From contig CAZMSZ010000067.1 of NCBI GenBank assembly GCA_964569055.1, positions 1 through 25,441 of the forward strand: DNA of 25,441 nucleotides, in the 5' to 3' direction. Positions 21,246 through 25,441 of this stretch are shown one piece after another; position 1 is the stretch's first letter, and each line of letters opens with the position of its first letter. The DNA is from JAWLGW01 sp964569055 (GTDB taxonomy: Bacteria > Planctomycetota > J058). A program made the position numbers and the translations under genes. The notes under the pieces are model-generated. The model was given only the letters and a program-made list of their open reading frames with translations, did no database searches and had not been told where the DNA came from.

Positions 21246-24200
21246 CCGGACGGGGCGGACCGCGGGCGGGGGAGCGGTGGGGAACCTTCCTCGTCCAGGG
21301 CGAAGTCGCACGCGGCAACATGGGCGTGGTCTACCGCGCCGTGGACGAGCGCACGGGCCGCGAGGTCGCCCTCAAGATCCTGGTCGTGGGGAGCCGGCGC
21401 GACGAGGCCGGCGAGCGGTTCGAGCGGGAGGCCCGCTCGCTCGCGCGCCTGTCCCACCCGAACATCGTCGCCGTCCACAGCTACGGGGTCCACGACGGGA
21501 TCCCGTTCCTGACCATGGACTTCGTGGCGGGGACCCACCTGCAGGAGCTGATCGACCGGCGCGCCCTCTCGATCCCGCGCGCCGCGGACCTCCTGGCCCA
21601 GCTCGCGCGGGCCATGGACCACGCCCACTCGCGCGGCGTCCTGCACCGCGACCTCAAGCCGGCCAACGTGCTGATCGGCGCGGACGGCGCCCCCCGCGTG
21701 ACCGACTTCGGGCTCGCCAAGCTCCAGGACGCCTCCGGGTCGCTGACCGGCGACGGCGACCTGATCGGGACGCCCGTCTACATGTCCCCCGAGCAGATCC
21801 GCGGCGACGTGCGCGCCGTGGGGCCCGCCTCCGACGTGTGGGCGCTCGGCGTCATGCTCTACGTGCTGCTCACCGGCAAGCTCCCCTTCCCGGGGCGCAC
21901 CGTCGACGAGGTCGGCCAGGCGGTCGTCCACCTCGAGCCGCAGCCGCCGAGCGAGGTCGCCTCCGACGCCCCCGAGCCGCTGAGCCGGGTGTGCCTGGCG
22001 GCGCTGCGCAAGGACCCGCGGCTGCGCTACCGCAGCGCCGGCGAGCTGGCGCGCGACCTCGAGGCCTACCTGCAAGGCCGACCCGTGCTCGCCGGGCGGG
22101 TGACCCCGGCGGTGCGCGTGCGGCGTGCGCTGCGGTTCGCGCGGCTGCACGCCGGCGCGGTCGCGGCGGCGGCGGGCCTGCTCGTGCTCGCGGCCGCGCT
22201 CGCCGCGACCGGCCGCTACCTCGCGACGACCCGCGCGACCCACCAGGCGAGCGAGCTGGTGGCGCGGGCGGCGGCGCGCCGGAGCGCCGCCGCGCAGGCG
22301 GCCACCCAGGCCGAGGCGGCGCTGGCCGGCGGCGCCGCGGAGGAGGCGCTCGGTCTCGCGCGCCAGGCCGCGGCCGAGCTCGCGTGGGCGGCCGCGTGCC
22401 TGGAGCGGGCCAGCCGGCGCGCCGCCGGCGAGGTGGACGACGAAGCGGCCGCCGGCGCGGCCGAGGCGCCGCCGCGAGCCGAGGAGGTGAGCTCGGGCCT
22501 GGTGCGCGACGGGGTGCTGCCCCAGCTCGACGCCTGGATCCGCGGGCTGCGGGGTCGGGCGCTCGCGTCGGGCGCGCCGGCGGAGAGCGGCGAGGACGCG
22601 GTCGCGGACCTCGAGGCGGCGGGCCTCGCGGCGGGCGACCTGCGCGCGGTCGTGGCCCTGATCGAGCTGGCCGAGCGGCGCGGCAGCGCCGAGCTGGCGG
22701 CGCGCGCCGCGGCGGTGGTCGCCCGGCTCGCGCTCCCCGAGGAGCCCGCCAGCCTCCGCCTGCGCGCGGCGCTCGCCGCCCTCGGGGCGGGCCCACCCGA
22801 GCCGTGGGCTGCGCACCTCGGCGCGGGGCCGCTCGCGCGCGCGGCCGCGCACCTGGACGCGGCGGCCCGCCTCTCGCGCGGCGATCCGCTGGCCGCCCTG
22901 GCGCTGCTGCCGGGCGCGTCGCGCGAGCCGTGGGAGCGCCTGATCCGCGCCCGCGTGCTCGCCGCGACCCGGCGCTGGGGCGCGCTCGAGGCATGCCTCG
23001 ACCCGCCGCCCGCCGGGCTCGAGCACGAGGCCCAGCTGCTCCGGGCCGAGGCCGCGCTCGACCAGGGGCGGGCCGCGGGGGCGCTGGCGGCGATCGACGA
23101 CCTGCGCGGCGAGCCCGGGCCGCTCGCGGGCGAGGTCCGACTGATCGAGGCCTGGGCGGCTCAGCTCGGCCCCGCCGACAGCGCGAGCCTCGCGCCGCTG
23201 CTCGAGGATCGCGAGCTGGCGCGCGCGTCCTGGTGGGCGGCCGCGCGCCTGGCGCTGCTGCGTGACCCTCACGCCACCGTCCCGCTCCCCTCGCCCGAGC
23301 CGCCCCTGGTCGGGCCCGCCGCGCGCGCGCGCGACGCCGCCGCGCTGGCGGCCGCGGCCCCGGCGATCGAGGCCGCGCTGGGGCGGCTCGCGCTGAGCGC
23401 GCTCGGCCTCGCGCTCCCGCCCGAGCGCGAGCCGCCGCTGGTGGCCGAGGCGGCGCCGCTGATCGCGGCCTGGGAGCGCAGCCGCGACCCGGCGGCGCTC
23501 GCCGGCGCGGTGGTGCTGCTCCTCGACCTCGGCGATCGGCTGCGCGCCTCCGAGCTCCTGGGCGCCGCGCTCCCCGAGGTGCTGGCCGACCCTGCGGTCG
23601 CGGCCGCGGCCCGCCTCGCGCGGGGCCGCCTGGCGGCCCAGCCGACGCGCGCGCCGCGCGCTCCCAGCCCGCGGGGGCTGCGGGGCGGGCAGGCCGCGCT
23701 CGCCGCTTACCTCCACCAGCTCGAGGCCGCGGAGAGCGAGCGCGACGCGGCGCGGCGCGTCGCGGGCTCGCTGCTCTCGCTCGCGATCCGTCAGGCGCCG
23801 ACCCACCTCGGCGCTCGCCTCGCGCGGGCGCGCCTCTCGCTCCTGGGCGCGGGGGAGCCGCTGCTCGGGGCCGAGCTGGCCGAGCGCCGGCGCCGCGGCG
23901 CGCTGCAGGACGCCGCGGTGGCCTGCCTGGTCGACCCGGGCGCGCCCGAGGCCTGGAGCGTGCTCTTGCAGGCGCTGTGGGTCCACGACCGCGCGCGGTT
24001 CGCGGCCGAGCGCGGCCGGCTGCTCGAGCCGTGGGGGGCCGCCGACGGGCCGCGGTTCGAGGCGCACGAGGGGCGGCTGCTGGAGTGGCTCGACGCGGCC
24101 GCGCCCGAGCTGCCCGAGCTCACGTCGCCGGCCGACCCGGTCGACGCCGCGGCGGCGCGCCTGCTGCGCCGGCTGGCGCGGGCGGAGGTCGCGGGCCGCG

Positions 24201-24757
24201 GGCGCGGGCTGCCGGCGTTCCCCGAGACGCCGGTGGTGCGGCTGCTCGAGCAGCGGGCCCGCGGCAAGGGCTCGGTGCTGGAGCGGGCCTTGGTCCGCGC
24301 CGAGCTGGCGCTCGAGGAGCCGGCCGCGCTCGAGCCGCTGCTGCTGCTGAGCGAGGTCGCGGCCGGGCCCGGGCTGCTGCACGCGCTCGACGCCGAGGTC
24401 GAGGGCGGCGGCGCGCGGAGCGGCGTGGCGCGGGTGGCGCGCACGATCCTGGCGGTGCAGGGGCTGCCGGCGGACGCGTCGGCGCCCGAGCGGGCGGCCG
24501 TGCTGGAGCGCGCGCTGGTGGACCTCGACCGCGCCGCGGAGCGGCGGGTCGGGCCGGGTCTGTTGGCGCTCGAGGCGATCCTGTGGGTGTGGGTGGAGCC
24601 GAGCCTCGGGCGGAGCGAGCTGGGCGAGCTGACGCGCTGGCAGTGGCCCGGGACGCTGCACGACCTCCTGGCGGCGCTCGCCGCGGGGCGCCCGGCGCCC
24701 ACGATCGCCGAGCCGCTGCTCCGCCTCGAGCCGCTACGCCGCCTAGCGTCCCGCTAG
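21242..24757 (+). CDS. Large membrane-anchored Ser/Thr protein kinase with ~850-residue helical C-terminus
   Basis: A 1171-residue protein. The kinase domain occupies about 13-280: an atypical glycine loop GEVARGNMGVVY (20-31), ATP lysine K45, HRDLKPAN (135-142), DFG (155-157) and SPEQ (182-185). All catalytic residues are kept. A membrane span at about 302-322 is followed by roughly 850 residues that are overwhelmingly Ala/Leu/Glu/Arg. They form repeated amphipathic helices of TPR-like or HEAT-like character without a crisp motif. The length is well above the usual 500-700 residues of such kinases. The GTG start is forced by the glycine loop being close to the N-terminus and by the overlap with a 15-codon upstream ORF. 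The repeats would be extracytoplasmic and may sense an envelope partner (inference). The stop is 7 bp from the converging small gene. Confidence 0.9.
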   Translation: MTGRGGPRAGERWGTFLVQGEVARGNMGVVYRAVDERTGREVALKILVVGSRRDEAGERFEREARSLARLSHPNIVAVHSYGVHDGIPFLTMDFVAGTHLQELIDRRALSIPRAADLLAQLARAMDHAHSRGVLHRDLKPANVLIGADGAPRVTDFGLAKLQDASGSLTGDGDLIGTPVYMSPEQIRGDVRAVGPASDVWALGVMLYVLLTGKLPFPGRTVDEVGQAVVHLEPQPPSEVASDAPEPLSRVCLAALRKDPRLRYRSAGELARDLEAYLQGRPVLAGRVTPAVRVRRALRFARLHAGAVAAAAGLLVLAAALAATGRYLATTRATHQASELVARAAARRSAAAQAATQAEAALAGGAAEEALGLARQAAAELAWAAACLERASRRAAGEVDDEAAAGAAEAPPRAEEVSSGLVRDGVLPQLDAWIRGLRGRALASGAPAESGEDAVADLEAAGLAAGDLRAVVALIELAERRGSAELAARAAAVVARLALPEEPASLRLRAALAALGAGPPEPWAAHLGAGPLARAAAHLDAAARLSRGDPLAALALLPGASREPWERLIRARVLAATRRWGALEACLDPPPAGLEHEAQLLRAEAALDQGRAAGALAAIDDLRGEPGPLAGEVRLIEAWAAQLGPADSASLAPLLEDRELARASWWAAARLALLRDPHATVPLPSPEPPLVGPAARARDAAALAAAAPAIEAALGRLALSALGLALPPEREPPLVAEAAPLIAAWERSRDPAALAGAVVLLLDLGDRLRASELLGAALPEVLADPAVAAAARLARGRLAAQPTRAPRAPSPRGLRGGQAALAAYLHQLEAAESERDAARRVAGSLLSLAIRQAPTHLGARLARARLSLLGAGEPLLGAELAERRRRGALQDAAVACLVDPGAPEAWSVLLQALWVHDRARFAAERGRLLEPWGAADGPRFEAHEGRLLEWLDAAAPELPELTSPADPVDAAAARLLRRLARAEVAGRGRGLPAFPETPVVRLLEQRARGKGSVLERALVRAELALEEPAALEPLLLLSEVAAGPGLLHALDAEVEGGGARSGVARVARTILAVQGLPADASAPERAAVLERALVDLDRAAERRVGPGLLALEAILWVWVEPSLGRSELGELTRWQWPGTLHDLLAALAAGRPAPTIAEPLLRLEPLRRLASR

Positions 24758-24764
24758 CGGCGGG

Positions 24765-24980
24765 CTACTTGGTGCGCTTCTTGGTCGAGGCGGTCGTCTT
24801 GTGCACGTGGTGCAGGACGATCTCGGCGAGGTGCCGGTGGCTGTGGACCTGGTGCGCCTTGGCGCACATGTCGAAGTCCTCGCACTCGTAGCACATGCGC
24901 TGCTGATCCGGGTCAGTGACCCCGTCCTTGACGGGAATCCACCACTGCATCCCGTGGCCGAAGCAGTCCTTCATAGCCAT
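24765..24980 (-). CDS. Small Cys/His-rich protein, probable metal binder
   Basis: A 71-residue protein beginning MAMKDCFGHGMQWWIPVKDG. Potential ligands are C6 and H9 at the N-terminus, the cluster C30-x2-C33-x5-C39, and many histidines in the second half (H43, H46, H48, H50, H57, H58, H60). The tail is Lys/Thr-rich. The CxxC plus C and H content suggests a small zinc or iron site. I recognise no named family. The ATG is at 24978-24980; an internal Met at residue 3 is an alternative start. A purine tract (GAGGGGG) lies about 8 nt upstream. Codon use and composition are less GC-extreme than in neighbours, which supports real, constrained coding. Confidence 0.7.
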   Translation of the reverse strand: MAMKDCFGHGMQWWIPVKDGVTDPDQQRMCYECEDFDMCAKAHQVHSHRHLAEIVLHHVHKTTASTKKRTK

Positions 24981-25080
24981 TGGCAGGACCCCCTCTCTCG
25001 TGCGGGCGTAACGCTACCACCTGGCCCGGACGTCGCGCAATCCAAGGATGGAGGAGGGAGGTGCGGGTCGCATTGAGCCT

Positions 25081-25322
25081 CGTGCCCGTGCCGGTGCCCG
25101 TGCCCGCGCCCGCCCGCGTGGCCCGCTTACGTCTCCACATCGTTGCGCCAAGCGAATCGTGCACGTGCCGGTGCCCGTGCCCGTACCTGCGCGTGGCCCG
25201 CTCCCACTTCGCTGCGGCGGAGGAGCGCCGCAAGCGAGAGCGCTCTGGGTAGCCCCTTGGGCGAAGGGCACGCGCACGGGTCGCGAGCACAACTCACGGG
25301 CACGGGCAGGGGCACGGGCACG
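25081..25322. repeat. Hexamer-rich direct and inverted repeats in an intergenic gap
   Basis: GTGCCC-type hexamers build a unit at 25081-25127 that recurs at 25158-25202 with only a few differences (both contain CGTGCCGGTGCCCGTGCCCG-like text and end GTGGCCCGCT). A third block at 25295-25322 is the inverted form, 25 of 28 complementary to 25081-25108. The three could pair into a large stem. The gap 24981-25355 shows no convincing gene; readings in it are long only because stops are rare. A role as a small repeat element or spacer is possible. Confidence 0.6.
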
Positions 25323-25355
25323 AAGGCTGACGCCAGAACGACGGCTTCCCGAGAG

Positions 25356-25441
25356 CTACTCCGACTCCGACTCCGAGTCCTGCGACCGGCGCGGGGGTGG
25401 GGCCTCGCGGGCCCAGCGCTGCCACTCCTCGGGGTCGTCGA
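25356..25441 (-). CDS. C-terminal end of an unidentified protein
   Basis: The minus-strand frame entering from the right edge reads DDPEEWQRWAREAPPPRRSQ and then DSESESE before a TAG at 25356-25358. The tryptophan-containing charged segment and acidic Ser/Glu tail look like a natural protein end, and frames elsewhere at this edge are less protein-like. The SESESE end comes from a CTCCGA micro-repeat. Family and function cannot be judged from 27 residues. Confidence 0.5.
   Translation of the reverse strand, partial: DDPEEWQRWAREAPPPRRSQDSESESE

Noticed and set aside
1..25441. CRISPR array, insertion sequence, integrase, tRNA or rRNA
   Set aside because: No regularly spaced repeat-spacer units, transposase or recombinase motifs, terminal inverted repeats with a coding gene, or rRNA signatures were seen on either strand.

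Overview
The window is very GC-rich, densely packed, and mostly coded on the minus strand. It carries three Hanks-type Ser/Thr kinases with single membrane anchors, one of them fused to a SUMF1/FGE-like module. It also has a prokaryotic RING-like zinc finger, a 67K-type SppA, Sec-exported proteins, a lipoprotein and a candidate outer-membrane barrel. Together these suggest a didermic environmental bacterium with eukaryote-like signalling, such as a planctomycete or myxobacterium relative. I infer this from gene content; there is no rRNA to prove it.

Layout. Positions 3-176 hold the tail of an Old-Yellow-Enzyme-type oxidoreductase. A minus-strand block (180-6572) reads sppA, a 28-codon small ORF, a DAO-type FAD oxidoreductase, an anchored proline-rich protein (GTGA overlap) and a Ser/Thr kinase with a helical-repeat tail. 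Next come a PLP-dependent decarboxylase with a TSUP permease (6751-8980), then a repeat-filled gap (8981-9275). A GntR/FCD regulator overlaps by ATGA a C45/AAT-type Ntn-hydrolase with TPR-like repeats (9276-11740). The regulator is preceded by two 16-bp operator-like repeats exactly 30 bp apart. A plus-strand Gly/Ala-rich membrane protein (11996-12709) faces a pair of secreted paralogues (12721-15023). Then come a tail-anchored RING-like protein overlapping a diacylglycerol-kinase-family lipid kinase (15161-16635), and a kinase-Ig-SUMF1 receptor behind a lipoprotein (16681-19291). After these lie a probable outer-membrane protein, a 0.43-kb gap with a strong strand-specific RNA fold (20347-20422), and a coiled-coil protein with an RG-rich and Lys/Arg-rich tail. 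Last are a 1171-residue Ser/Thr kinase with a structured leader and small upstream ORF, a tiny Cys/His-rich protein, a hexamer-repeat gap and the end of another gene.

How it fits together. Much of the block looks like envelope signalling and upkeep: receptor-like kinases, lipid phosphorylation, a membrane-bound zinc finger, a membrane protease and exported partners. Control signals recur. Several upstream regions carry a GCTAT-type -10 box without a clear -35. Two genes (lipid kinase, GntR) have a promoter so close to the start codon that leaderless mRNAs are predicted. Translational coupling by 4-base overlaps or short ORFs is frequent. The best candidates for something undescribed are the RING-lipid kinase pair, the structured RNA at 20347-20422 beside the basic coiled-coil protein, and the GntR-controlled acyltransferase unit.
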